Origin: Anaerolineales bacterium
Lineage (GTDB): Bacteria > Chloroflexota > Anaerolineae > Anaerolineales > DRMV01
Direction of reading: 5' to 3'
Assembly: GCA_015494815.1 (NCBI GenBank)
Contig: WGAK01000243.1
Coordinates: 1 to 9,022, forward strand
Length of the DNA stretch: 9,022 nucleotides
The position numbers and the translations under genes were made by a program. Shown here one piece after another: positions 1 through 6,177 of the stretch. Under the pieces are notes generated by a model that worked only from the letters and a program-made list of their open reading frames with translations, had not been told where the DNA came from and ran no database searches. Positions within the stretch are counted from its first letter, which is position 1, and every line of letters starts with the position of its first letter.

Positions 1-286
1 CGGCCGGCACTTCCAGCACATTGGCATAGCCCAGGCTGCCGCCCCCCACACCGACGCCGTGCAACACCACCAGGCCGTTGAGCCACGACACTTCCAGAAT
101 GCCCGTCGCGCCCAGTCGAGGCAGCCACAAGGCCTTCCAAAAGGCCAGATTGCTGCGCGGAAAGTCCTGGTCCCGCCAGCGGCGACCTTTCTCCAGCACC
201 AGCACGGTCTGCCCACGACGGGCCAGGCGCAACGCGGCCACGCTGCCGCCAAAGCCCGAGCCGACGACCACTGCGTCGTACACCAT
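1..286 (-). CDS. GMC-type FAD oxidoreductase, cholesterol oxidase-like (partial, N-terminal 95 residues)
   Basis: Only the N-terminus is inside the window; the gene runs off the left edge. The protein opens with a Rossmann FAD-binding motif (VVVGSGFGGSVAALRLA, about residues 7-23), then VLVLEKGRRW, and a second glycine-rich stretch (GVGVGGGSLGYANVL, about residues 77-91). In the GMC family this order, and especially the GSGFGGS and GVGGGSLxYAN pattern, resembles the cholesterol oxidase/ChoD branch: FAD-dependent alcohol or sterol oxidation. The ATG at 286 follows the LysM gene's stop by 13 nt, with GAGG six bases upstream (293-296), so it is probably the last visible gene of the ctaA operon. 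Substrate cannot be judged: the catalytic His/Asn C-terminal region is not present here. Family assignment is strong, the cholesterol substrate is only inference. Confidence 0.85.
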   Translation of the reverse strand, partial: MVYDAVVVGSGFGGSVAALRLARRGQTVLVLEKGRRWRDQDFPRSNLAFWKALWLPRLGATGILEVSWLNGLVVLHGVGVGGGSLGYANVLEVPA

Positions 287-299
287 GCCCGGCCTCGCC

Positions 300-959
300 T
301 CAAGGCACACGATAGCGGGCCGCGACCGCGCCGTCGGGGGTGCGCAGCACGGCCTCTTCGCCGGACGTCCACACCGGCTGCGAGAGGCCCCAGTACAGCG
401 CGTCCACCGTGGCCGTCCCCGTCTTGGTCCACACCTGCAGCACGCTGTCGGGATACAGCACCATGTCGGGGAACGCGAAGCGATGGCCGTCCGTGTCCTC
501 CAGGGTCCAACCGGCCAGCGCGAGGGGGCGGGTACCGGTGTAGCGCAAGCGGACATGCTCGTCGGGCAACGCGCCCGCGCCCACGATGGCCACGATTTCC
601 AACCGGGCCGGGTCGGCCGTGGGCGTGGGCGCGGGGGTGCCCGGAACCTGTAGCACCTGCCCGGGGCGCAAGGGCGCGTCCGCGGGCAGGCCGTTGTAGG
701 TCTGCAACGCGGTCGCGGGCAGGCCAAAGCGCCGTGCGAGCGCGTCCCAGGTGTCGCCCGGCTGCACCACATAGGGGAACGCGGGCGTCGCGGCCGGCGC
801 GGCGGTCGAGGCGCGCGCCGGAGCCCCGGCCTGCCCGGCCGGCGTGGGCACCGCGGGGCACGGGTGGGTTCGGTTCCACCAGGTCAGCGTGGCCCAGGTG
901 GCCAGCGCAGCCACCGCGGCGTTGAGGACCAGGCCCAACAACCAGGCGCGTGCCTTCAC
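300..959 (-). CDS. membrane-anchored LysM and lamin-tail domain protein
   Basis: A 219-residue protein. Residues 6-28 are a hydrophobic N-terminal anchor or uncleaved signal, with no convincing lipobox (the Cys at 34 follows THP). A Pro/Ala/Thr-rich linker (35-61) leads to one LysM domain (63-106; YVVQPGDTWDALARRFG ... LRPGQVLQVP), which in known families binds peptidoglycan or chitin-like glycans. Residues 119-217 match the lamin-tail (LTD) pattern: LEIVAIVG, then LAGWTLEDTDGHRFAFP, then VW and GEEAVLRTPDG. LTDs are beta-sandwiches found on bacterial secreted proteins. The start is GTG, not ATG: it overlaps the upstream deacylase stop in a GTGA arrangement, and AGGAGGGG (965-972) sits 5 nt before it. 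Likely a cell-envelope protein that displays the LTD near the wall; its role in a heme A operon is unknown. Confidence 0.85.
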   Translation of the reverse strand: MKARAWLLGLVLNAAVAALATWATLTWWNRTHPCPAVPTPAGQAGAPARASTAAPAATPAFPYVVQPGDTWDALARRFGLPATALQTYNGLPADAPLRPGQVLQVPGTPAPTPTADPARLEIVAIVGAGALPDEHVRLRYTGTRPLALAGWTLEDTDGHRFAFPDMVLYPDSVLQVWTKTGTATVDALYWGLSQPVWTSGEEAVLRTPDGAVAARYRVP

Positions 960-1471
960 GACTTCCCCTCCTCGGCCCGCACGCCAAAGTCGCCAATCTC
1001 CACGCCCTGGGCCTCCAGCACCCGGCGCAAATCCGCGCTGCGCAGCACCACGGCCACCCCGCGCACGCCGCTGCCCAGCGAGACTTCCTCGGGTGCGAAC
1101 ACCCGGCGGTCGGCCAGCAGGCGCACGGGCTGCCGCAAGCCCAAGGGCCCCACCGCGCCAATGGGATAGCCCGTCACGGCCAGCACCTCCTCGGCGCGGG
1201 CCAGGGTGAGCCGCCGCTGCCCCAGGTAGCGCCGCAACGCGGGCCAGTCGGCCCGATAGCCGCCGGGCAACAGCAACAGCACGAAACGATGCGCGGGGTC
1301 GCGGAACAAGATGCTGCGCACCACCTGCTCCAACCGCTGACCTCGCTCCTGGGCCGCGCGGGCCAACGAGCGCGGCGGCTCGGGATGCACGAAGAGGCGA
1401 AACGGCACCCCGGCCGCGCGCAACGCGGCCAGCAACGGCGAAGTTTCGATGGTGTACGGCTCAACGCTCAT
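956..1471 (-). CDS. YbaK/EbsC (ProX-like) aminoacyl-tRNA deacylase
   Basis: A 171-residue single-domain protein, the usual size of the YbaK/ProXp family, which hydrolyses mischarged aminoacyl-tRNAs (for example Cys- or Ala-tRNAPro) in trans in the cytoplasm. Visible signs are the N-terminal LLAALRAAGVPFRLFVH, the SLARAAQERG segment, the central QVVRSILFRD strand, and a GXXXP loop (G105 to P109 in YPIGAVGPLGL). At the position where YbaK and ProX carry a functionally important Lys, my alignment by eye puts Arg52 (VVRSIL), so catalysis or specificity may differ from the E. coli enzyme. The ATG at 1471 lies 6 nt after the ctaB stop; its stop shares bases with the GTG of the next gene, so translational coupling is likely. 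The tRNA substrate cannot be read from sequence. Confidence 0.85.
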   Translation of the reverse strand: MSVEPYTIETSPLLAALRAAGVPFRLFVHPEPPRSLARAAQERGQRLEQVVRSILFRDPAHRFVLLLLPGGYRADWPALRRYLGQRRLTLARAEEVLAVTGYPIGAVGPLGLRQPVRLLADRRVFAPEEVSLGSGVRGVAVVLRSADLRRVLEAQGVEIGDFGVRAEEGKS

Positions 1472-1477
1472 GGTGCT

Positions 1478-2392
1478 TCATCCCGGCAGCGCGGTGAGCA
1501 CGGCCGCGGCCGTGACCACGGCCAGATACAGGTTGGAGGTGTGGAACAGGCGCATGGCCTCGCGCGGGCCGGGCTCGCGCATCAACCGCCAGGTGCGCCA
1601 GGCGTAATAGGCCGAAGGCCCCAGCACCAGCAAGCCGTAGGGCCAGCCCAACCGCGGGAACAGGGCCATGCCCAACGCGACCGCGACGGAACTCAGGGTG
1701 TGGATGGCCACCCATACGGCCGCGGTGCGCGGCGCGACCTTCACCGGCAGCATGGGGAACCCGGCCCGGGCGTAGTCGTCCCGGTAGACCAGCGAGAGGC
1801 TCCAGAAGTGCGACGGGGTCCACAGGAAGACCAGCGCGGCCAGGGCCCAGGCCTCCGGTGCGTCCCAGTGGCCCACCGCGGCCGCGCCGCTGATGACCGC
1901 GGCACTGCCCGCCGCGCCGCCGATGACGATGTTGGTGATGGTGCGCCGCTTGAGGGCCAGGGTGTAGACCACCAGATAGATGAACGCGCCCGCCGCCACG
2001 GCCCAGGCCAGTTGAGGCCGATACCAGGCGGCCAACAGCACGGCCGCGAACACCATCCCCAGGCCCCACCACAGGGCGCGACGAGGTGGCTGCACCACCC
2101 CCGCGGGCAAAGGTCGCCGTCGGGTACGCCGCATGCGGGCGTCCAGGTCTTGCTCCCAATACTGGTTGACCGCGGACGCGCCCCCGGCCGACAGGGTGCC
2201 CGTCAGCAACAACATCAGCAGGTCGGGCCAGGCCGCGCCGTGATTCAGCCAGGGGGGCGCGGCCAGCACCGCGCCGCCCACGGCCACCACCAACAGCAGG
2301 GCCACGACCCGCAACTTGAACAACGCCATCGCGGTGCGCCACCACGACCGGGGGGCCGAGGTCGCGACCGCGGGCGCCACGCTTTTGGGCAT
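1478..2392 (-). CDS. ctaB: protoheme IX farnesyltransferase (heme O synthase)
   Basis: A 304-residue UbiA-superfamily membrane prenyltransferase that attaches a farnesyl group to protoheme IX to give heme O. The first aspartate-rich motif is N76QYWEQDLDARM followed by RTRRRPLP (90-96), with Glu80 where many homologues have Asp. The conserved loop LKRRTITNIVIGG (147-159), the WTPSHFW motif (191-197) and the second motif YRDDYARAGFPMLPV (203-217) are all present. About eight to nine hydrophobic segments follow from residue 24 to the C-terminus, as expected for UbiA proteins. The ATG at 2392 has AGGAG (2399-2403) six bases upstream, which overlaps nearly the end of ctaA; the gap to ctaA is 12 nt. 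It works directly before CtaA in the pathway. The N-terminal 15-20 residues are a short polar extension. The alternative name is cyoE; ctaB fits the neighbour. Confidence 0.96.
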   Translation of the reverse strand: MPKSVAPAVATSAPRSWWRTAMALFKLRVVALLLVVAVGGAVLAAPPWLNHGAAWPDLLMLLLTGTLSAGGASAVNQYWEQDLDARMRRTRRRPLPAGVVQPPRRALWWGLGMVFAAVLLAAWYRPQLAWAVAAGAFIYLVVYTLALKRRTITNIVIGGAAGSAAVISGAAAVGHWDAPEAWALAALVFLWTPSHFWSLSLVYRDDYARAGFPMLPVKVAPRTAAVWVAIHTLSSVAVALGMALFPRLGWPYGLLVLGPSAYYAWRTWRLMREPGPREAMRLFHTSNLYLAVVTAAAVLTALPG

Positions 2393-2404
2393 CTCAGGCT
2401 CCTT

Positions 2405-3355
2405 TCAGTCGCCCGCGGCCTGAAGCGCGGTGTGCGCCGCGGGTTGCGGACCGGTTTGCAGTACCTCCAGCGACAGGAACAGCCAGCCCAGCCAAATGCC
2501 GTAACCCACCAGCAGGTGCAGCATCTGCACCAGGCCGGGCAGCCCCAGCCAGGCGTTCAGCACGCCCACCAGCAACTGCAAGCCATACAGCATCAGCACA
2601 CCGTGGGCCAGGCTGCGCAGCGGGCTGCGGAAAAGCCCCAGACGCCGCACGGCCACCACCAGATACACCAGGCCCGACAACGCGGCCCCGATGTGCACAG
2701 GCAGCATGGCCCGCACGACCTGCGCCGGGCCCACATAGGCCGCGGGCAGGCCGCCCTGGGCCTCCCAGTAATGCACCACCTCGGTGAGGGCGACCACCGC
2801 GCCCAGCGCGCTCACCAGCCAGATGAAGAACATGCCGCCGGGGAGCCAGCGGGCCCACGGTTCCTGTTCACGCGGGCACACGAACGACCCGCCCGAGGCC
2901 AGCCACGCGGTGGTGGCGACCGCGGCCACCAGCAGGTGGGTGTTGGTCAGGTGCACCATCATGACCACCACCCGGCCCCAGGTCAGGTTGTTCACCACCC
3001 AATCGAACAGCACCAGGCTGCCCCCGGCCAGGGTCTCGGTAATCATCAAAAAGGCCGCCGCGAAGGCCGCGGTGCGCACTTCGGCGCCCTTGGGGTAACG
3101 CCGCGCGGCCCACCAGGCCAGTCCCATCACGGCCACGAAGCCCAACCCGCTGATGATGCGGTGGGTGAACTCGATGGCCGTCTCCAACGCCTGCGCCTGG
3201 GGGATGACATCGCCATAGCACAACGGCCAGGTGTTGCCGCATCCCGCGCCCGAGCCCGAGGCGCGCACCAACACGCCGCTGACCGAAATGAAGACCGTGT
3301 AGGCCAGCACTGCCCACGCGTACCGGCCGAAAGCATCGAAAGGCTTACGCAACAT
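2405..3355 (-). CDS. ctaA: heme A synthase (COX15/CtaA family)
   Basis: A 316-residue polytopic membrane protein that oxidises the heme O methyl group to the formyl group of heme A. Around eight membrane segments are visible. The Cys pair C39/C46 in SGAGCGNTWPLCYG matches the extracytoplasmic disulfide pair of Bacillus-type CtaA. The catalytic/heme-ligand signature EFTHR is at 62-66 (E62, H65). Further candidate heme-ligand histidines are H135 or H140 (MVHLTNTH), H221 (LPVHIGAA) and H280 (QMLHLLVG), so both four-helix halves are intact. The ATG at 3355 is fixed by AGGAGG (3361-3366), five bases upstream. It is the first gene of the minus-strand operon and stands 12 nt before ctaB, the enzyme that makes its substrate. 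No frameshift or truncation is seen. Confidence 0.96.
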   Translation of the reverse strand: MLRKPFDAFGRYAWAVLAYTVFISVSGVLVRASGSGAGCGNTWPLCYGDVIPQAQALETAIEFTHRIISGLGFVAVMGLAWWAARRYPKGAEVRTAAFAAAFLMITETLAGGSLVLFDWVVNNLTWGRVVVMMVHLTNTHLLVAAVATTAWLASGGSFVCPREQEPWARWLPGGMFFIWLVSALGAVVALTEVVHYWEAQGGLPAAYVGPAQVVRAMLPVHIGAALSGLVYLVVAVRRLGLFRSPLRSLAHGVLMLYGLQLLVGVLNAWLGLPGLVQMLHLLVGYGIWLGWLFLSLEVLQTGPQPAAHTALQAAGD

Positions 3356-3406
3356 CGGGGCCTCCTGAAGATGCGAGTTCGCGCGGGCTACCCCGCGGCA
3401 GGTGTT

Positions 3407-3412
3407 ATTGTA
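3407..3412 (-). promoter_or_regulatory. candidate -10 box for the ctaA operon
   Basis: Read on the minus strand this is TACAAT, five of six bases of the TATAAT consensus, in one of the few AT-containing patches of this GC-rich stretch. It lies about 51 nt upstream of the ctaA start. The -35 position (about 3430-3435) reads CAACTT, a poor match, and falls inside the G/T-rich tract. Called from sequence pattern only. Confidence 0.4.
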
Positions 3413-3420
3413 CCGTAGAC

Positions 3421-3482
3421 GGAGGGTGGAAGTTGGTGGTTGGAGGGTGGGGGTTGGAAATTGGTGGGTGGTGGTTGGGGGT
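3421..3482 (+). repeat. G/T-rich imperfect tandem repeat with G-quadruplex potential
   Basis: About 60 bases made almost only of G and T, built from degenerate units like TTGGTGG, TTGGAGG and TTGGGGG. C is absent across the tract. G-runs of three or more sit at 3424-3426, 3445-3447, 3449-3453, 3466-3468 and 3477-3481, enough for a long-loop G-quadruplex on the plus strand; the many GG pairs would also allow two-tetrad forms. It has no coding look and lies between the two divergent candidate promoters, overlapping the ctaA -35 region. It may be a simple-sequence expansion or a regulatory structure; I cannot tell which. Confidence 0.75.
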
Positions 3483-3521
3483 TACGGTTCGCCGCCAGCC
3501 CTTCCCCCGCGGGGCAAGTGG

Positions 3522-3530
3522 TGATAGAAT
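3522..3530 (+). promoter_or_regulatory. candidate extended -10 promoter for tsaD
   Basis: TGATAGAAT combines the extended -10 TG (3522-3523) with TAGAAT (3525-3530), five of six bases of the consensus. The -35 position is CT-rich with no good match, which extended -10 promoters tolerate. It would start transcription near 3537 and give a leader of about 125 nt before tsaD, containing the three hairpins described separately. Confidence 0.45.
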
Positions 3531-3543
3531 GGCCGCGCCAGCC

Positions 3544-3642
3544 CGGGCCGCTAAGGCCCGATTTTGCATGGCAAAGCCCCAAGTCGCGGCAATTTGGCAC
3601 ACTTGGGGCGCGGTTGGCCGATTTTGGGCGCGTTTCGCGCCC
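3544..3642 (+). promoter_or_regulatory. structured 5' leader of tsaD with three hairpins
   Basis: Three perfect inverted repeats follow one another. Hairpin 1: CGGGCC (3544-3549) with GGCCCG (3555-3560), 5-nt loop, then ATTTT, which looks like a weak intrinsic terminator. Hairpin 2: GCCCCAAGT (3576-3584) with ACTTGGGGC (3601-3609), 16-nt loop. Hairpin 3: GGGCGCG (3626-3632) with CGCGCCC (3636-3642), 3-nt TTT loop, ending 11 nt before the tsaD ribosome binding site. The segment CCGATTTTG occurs twice, after hairpin 1 and before hairpin 3. No known riboswitch class or T-box is recognised. It may be a cis-regulatory RNA, an attenuator, or a copy of a dispersed genomic repeat. Confidence 0.5.
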
Positions 3643-3661
3643 CGCATATGGACGGAGCAGC

Positions 3662-4768
3662 ATGGCGCGCATTCTGGCCCTGGAATCTTCGTGTGACGAG
3701 ACCGCGGCCGCGGTGGTGGAAGACGGCCGACGCATTCTCAGCCATGTGGTCGCGTCGCAGGCCGAGTTGCACGCCCAGTTCGGCGGTGTGTTCCCCGAGG
3801 TGGCCTCGCGGCAGCACATTCGGGCGTTCTACCCCGTGGTGGCGCAGGCGCTCAGGCAGGCCGCGCTGCGCTTAGCCGAAGTGGACGCGCTGGCCGTCAC
3901 CCGCGGGCCGGGCCTGCCGGGTTCGCTGCTGGTGGGGGTCAACTTCGCCAAGGGCCTGGCCATTGCCACAGGCCTGCCGCTGCTGGGGGTGCACCACCTG
4001 GAGGCCCACATCTACGCGGCCTGGCTGCACTTCCCCGACGAGCAACCCCGGCCCGAACCCGAATTCCCCCTGGTCGTGCTCATCGTGTCGGGCGGGCACA
4101 CCGAACTGGTGCTCATGGAAGGCCATTTGCGCTACAAACGCCTGGGCGGTACCCGCGACGATGCGGCCGGCGAAGCCTTCGACAAGGTGGCCCGGTTGCT
4201 GGGGCTGGGCTATCCGGGCGGACCGGCCATTCAGCAAGCCGCGGCCCAGGGCGACCCGCAGGCCTTCGCGTTCCCGCGGGCGCGGCTGGGCGACAGTTGG
4301 GACTTCTCGTTCAGCGGCCTCAAGACCGCGGTGCTGCGCGAGGTGCGTCGGCTGGAAGCCGCCGGGCGCCCGCTGCCCGTGGCCGACCTGGCCGCGTCGT
4401 TCCAGGCCGCGGTGGTGGATGTGCTGGTGGACAAGACTTTGGCGGCCGTGCAGCGTTTCAACGCGCGCGCGGTGCTGGTGACCGGTGGGGTTTCGGCCAA
4501 CACCCTGCTGCGGGGGCGCATGGTGCGTGAAGCGCCCGTGCCCGTGCACATCCCGCCGCTGGCCCTGTGCACCGACAACGCCGCGATGGTGGCCGCCGCA
4601 GCCCAGCGCCGCCTGGACGCCGGCTTTGTGGACGACTTAGGCTTCGATGTCATGCCCTCGTGGTCGTTGTGGGAATTGCCCCGGCCCGAGGAGCCTTTCC
4701 CCCCAATCGCCGAACCCCAATCTCAGGAGGACGACCATGCGAATCGTGGTGTTAGGCGGCGCCGGTAA
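3662..4768 (+). CDS. tsaD: tRNA N6-adenosine threonylcarbamoyltransferase
   Basis: A 368-residue Kae1/TsaD/YgjD protein that transfers threonylcarbamoyl to A37 of ANN-reading tRNAs (t6A), working with TsaB, TsaE and TsaC/Sua5, none of which is in this window. The N-terminus ILALESSCDETAAAV is the ASKHA phosphate-binding signature. Metal ligands fit HHLEAH (H112 and H116) and D305 in CTDNAAM; SGGHTEL (143-149), GEAFDKVARLLGLGYPGGP (170-188), FSFSGLKTA (215-223) and TGGVSANTLLR (274-284) are all conserved. The ATG at 3662 has GGAG (3654-3657) and starts exactly at the family's MxxILALESSCDET; the frame is open further upstream but with no homology. It is about 30 residues longer than E. coli TsaD, owing to a Pro/Glu/Arg-rich tail after WELPRPEEP that overlaps the next gene by 32 nt. 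Confidence 0.97.
   Translation: MARILALESSCDETAAAVVEDGRRILSHVVASQAELHAQFGGVFPEVASRQHIRAFYPVVAQALRQAALRLAEVDALAVTRGPGLPGSLLVGVNFAKGLAIATGLPLLGVHHLEAHIYAAWLHFPDEQPRPEPEFPLVVLIVSGGHTELVLMEGHLRYKRLGGTRDDAAGEAFDKVARLLGLGYPGGPAIQQAAAQGDPQAFAFPRARLGDSWDFSFSGLKTAVLREVRRLEAAGRPLPVADLAASFQAAVVDVLVDKTLAAVQRFNARAVLVTGGVSANTLLRGRMVREAPVPVHIPPLALCTDNAAMVAAAAQRRLDAGFVDDLGFDVMPSWSLWELPRPEEPFPPIAEPQSQEDDHANRGVRRRR
4725..4730 (+). promoter_or_regulatory. Shine-Dalgarno site of the saccharopine dehydrogenase-family gene, inside tsaD
   Basis: A perfect AGGAGG, six bases before the ATG at 4737, lies within the last codons of tsaD. It decides the start of the downstream gene over the in-frame ATG upstream at 4647, and suggests the two genes are translated from one message. 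Confidence 0.8.
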
Positions 4769-5915
4769 GATGGGCAGCATCGCGGTGCAGACCCTGGCGC
4801 AAGACGACCGGGTGCACGAAGTGGTGCTGGCCGACTACAACCTGGACAATGCCCGCGCGGTAGCCGAAGTCATCGCCAGCCCCAAAGTGCAGGTGACTTT
4901 CGTGGATGTGACCGACGCGGAGGGCCTGCGCGCGGTGTTGCGGGGCGCGGACGCGTGCGTCAACGCGGTGGTCTATTACTTCAACCTGGCGGTCATGGAA
5001 GCCTGCCTGGCCGAAAAGGTGCCCTATGTGGACATGGGCGGGCTGTTCCACGGCACCCGCAAGCAGTTGCAATGGCACGAGCGCTTTGCGGCCGCGGGGG
5101 TGGCCGCGGTGCTGGGCATGGGCTCCGCGCCGGGCATCCCCAATGTGCAGGCCCGCTACGCGGCCGACCGCCTGGACACGGTGGAGGCCATTCGCATCTA
5201 CGACGGCATCCTGCCCCCGCCCGACGACGAGGTGCGCTTCACCTACGCGGTGCCGACCATTCTGGACGAGATGACCCTGGCGCCGATGGTCTACCGCGAT
5301 GGCGAGTTCGTGGAGATGCCACCGCTGAGCGAGTTCGAGGACTATTGCTTTGTGGAGCCTCTGGGCGTGCTGCCCATGCACCTGTCGCTGCATTCCGAAG
5401 TAGCCACGCTGCCGCTCTCGTTCCGCGACAAGGGCGTGCGGGAGGTGTTCTTCAAAATCAACTTCTGGGGCCTGAGCCGGTCGGCGGTGGAAAAACTGAG
5501 CGTGCTGGCCGAGTTTGGCCTGCACAAGAAAACGCCGGTGCGCACCAAGAGCGGCCTGGAAGTAAGCCCGCGCGAGGTGCTGGAGGCCGTGTTGGCGCCT
5601 TATGTGCCGCCGGTGACCGCGTTCTTAGCGCCGCCGACCCGCAAGCCGCCCCAGTGGGTCAAGGAAATCGTGACCGAAGTGCGGGGCACCAAGGACGGGC
5701 AGCCGGTGGTCTACCGCCTGGGCACGGCCACGGTGAAAGGCGCGCTGCCCACGGGCGCCGCGCCCGCGCTCACGGCCATCTGGCTGGCTCAGGGCCGCGT
5801 GCCCGCGGGGGTGCATCCGCCCGAGCAGGTCATCGAGCCCGAAGCGTTCTTCGACGAACTGGCCGCGCTGGATATCGTGACCACGGTGGGGGTCACCCGA
5901 CCCGTGACCGCCTGA
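4737..5915 (+). CDS. saccharopine dehydrogenase-family NAD(P)-dependent oxidoreductase
   Basis: A 392-residue protein. It begins with a Rossmann fold (MRIVVLGGAGKMGS; GxGxxG-like loop at 7-13), and an acidic residue after the second strand (D33 in VVLADYN) that suggests NAD(H) rather than NADP(H). Other family marks are ADACVNAVVYYFNLAVMEACLAEKVPYVDMGG (71-102, in the LYS9/Sdh pattern) and GMGSAPGIPN (127-136), the conserved glycine-rich loop before the substrate domain. Members include saccharopine, carboxynorspermidine and related opine-forming or splitting enzymes, so the actual substrate is open. Lysine-pathway neighbours are absent here; the gene is simply coupled to tsaD, overlapping it by 32 nt. 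The start is fixed by AGGAGG and by the Rossmann motif. The stop is tail to tail with the small membrane gene, 14 nt apart, with no clear terminator between. Confidence 0.88.
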   Translation: MRIVVLGGAGKMGSIAVQTLAQDDRVHEVVLADYNLDNARAVAEVIASPKVQVTFVDVTDAEGLRAVLRGADACVNAVVYYFNLAVMEACLAEKVPYVDMGGLFHGTRKQLQWHERFAAAGVAAVLGMGSAPGIPNVQARYAADRLDTVEAIRIYDGILPPPDDEVRFTYAVPTILDEMTLAPMVYRDGEFVEMPPLSEFEDYCFVEPLGVLPMHLSLHSEVATLPLSFRDKGVREVFFKINFWGLSRSAVEKLSVLAEFGLHKKTPVRTKSGLEVSPREVLEAVLAPYVPPVTAFLAPPTRKPPQWVKEIVTEVRGTKDGQPVVYRLGTATVKGALPTGAAPALTAIWLAQGRVPAGVHPPEQVIEPEAFFDELAALDIVTTVGVTRPVTA

Positions 5916-5929
5916 ACCGGTGCTCAGGC

Positions 5930-6154
5930 TCAGCCGGGCATGATGCGGCCTGTGACCAGCAGGATGACCAGGCTGAGCAGGCAGGTCACGAAAAAGGCCA
6001 TCATGCTGAACACGAAGAAGGCCTCGGGGCTCAGGTTCAGCCGGCGCGCGGCCCGCGGCTCCGAGGCTTCTTCGTCGGCCAACAACGCGTCGTCGGCCGC
6101 GGGTTCGGCCGCGTCGTCTTCCATGACCCAGGCTCGCAAGTCGTCGCTGCTCAT
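5930..6154 (-). CDS. small acidic single-span membrane protein, unknown function
   Basis: A 74-residue protein. Residues 1-34 are rich in Asp, Glu and Ala (EDDAAEPAADDALLADEEASE); a short basic patch RAARR (34-38) is followed by a hydrophobic helix at about 46-68 (FFVFSMMAFFVTCLLSLVILLV) and a short tail GRIMPG. That predicts one membrane span, probably with the charged N-terminus in the cytoplasm. I recognise no family. The ATG at 6154 is chosen because AGGAGG (6160-6165) lies 5 nt upstream; an in-frame ATG at 6244 would overlap the previous gene and lacks this site. It follows the TldE-like gene by 23 nt and is the last gene of the hisS operon. Confidence 0.75.
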   Translation of the reverse strand: MSSDDLRAWVMEDDAAEPAADDALLADEEASEPRAARRLNLSPEAFFVFSMMAFFVTCLLSLVILLVTGRIMPG

Positions 6155-6177
6155 CAGGCCCTCCTTGGCTACACAGG

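Noticed and set aside
59..925. Plus-strand open frame of 288 codons opposite the GMC and LysM genes
   Set aside because: Arg/Pro/Ala-rich shadow with no recognisable motif, while the minus strand encodes clear domains with ribosome sites.
950..3418. An 822-codon open frame on the plus strand, antisense to ctaA, ctaB and the deacylase gene
   Set aside because: Its product is Gly/Gln/His/Arg/Pro-rich without domains or membrane segments, and it mirrors three well-recognised genes. Low stop frequency in GC-rich antisense frames explains it.
3440..3661. In-frame upstream extension of tsaD to an ATG at 3440
   Set aside because: It would translate the G/T tract and the hairpin leader; TsaD homology begins exactly at the ATG at 3662, which has its own ribosome site.
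5916..5929. Intrinsic terminator between the convergent dehydrogenase and small membrane genes
   Set aside because: No GC stem with a T-run on either strand can be made in or next to the 14-nt gap.
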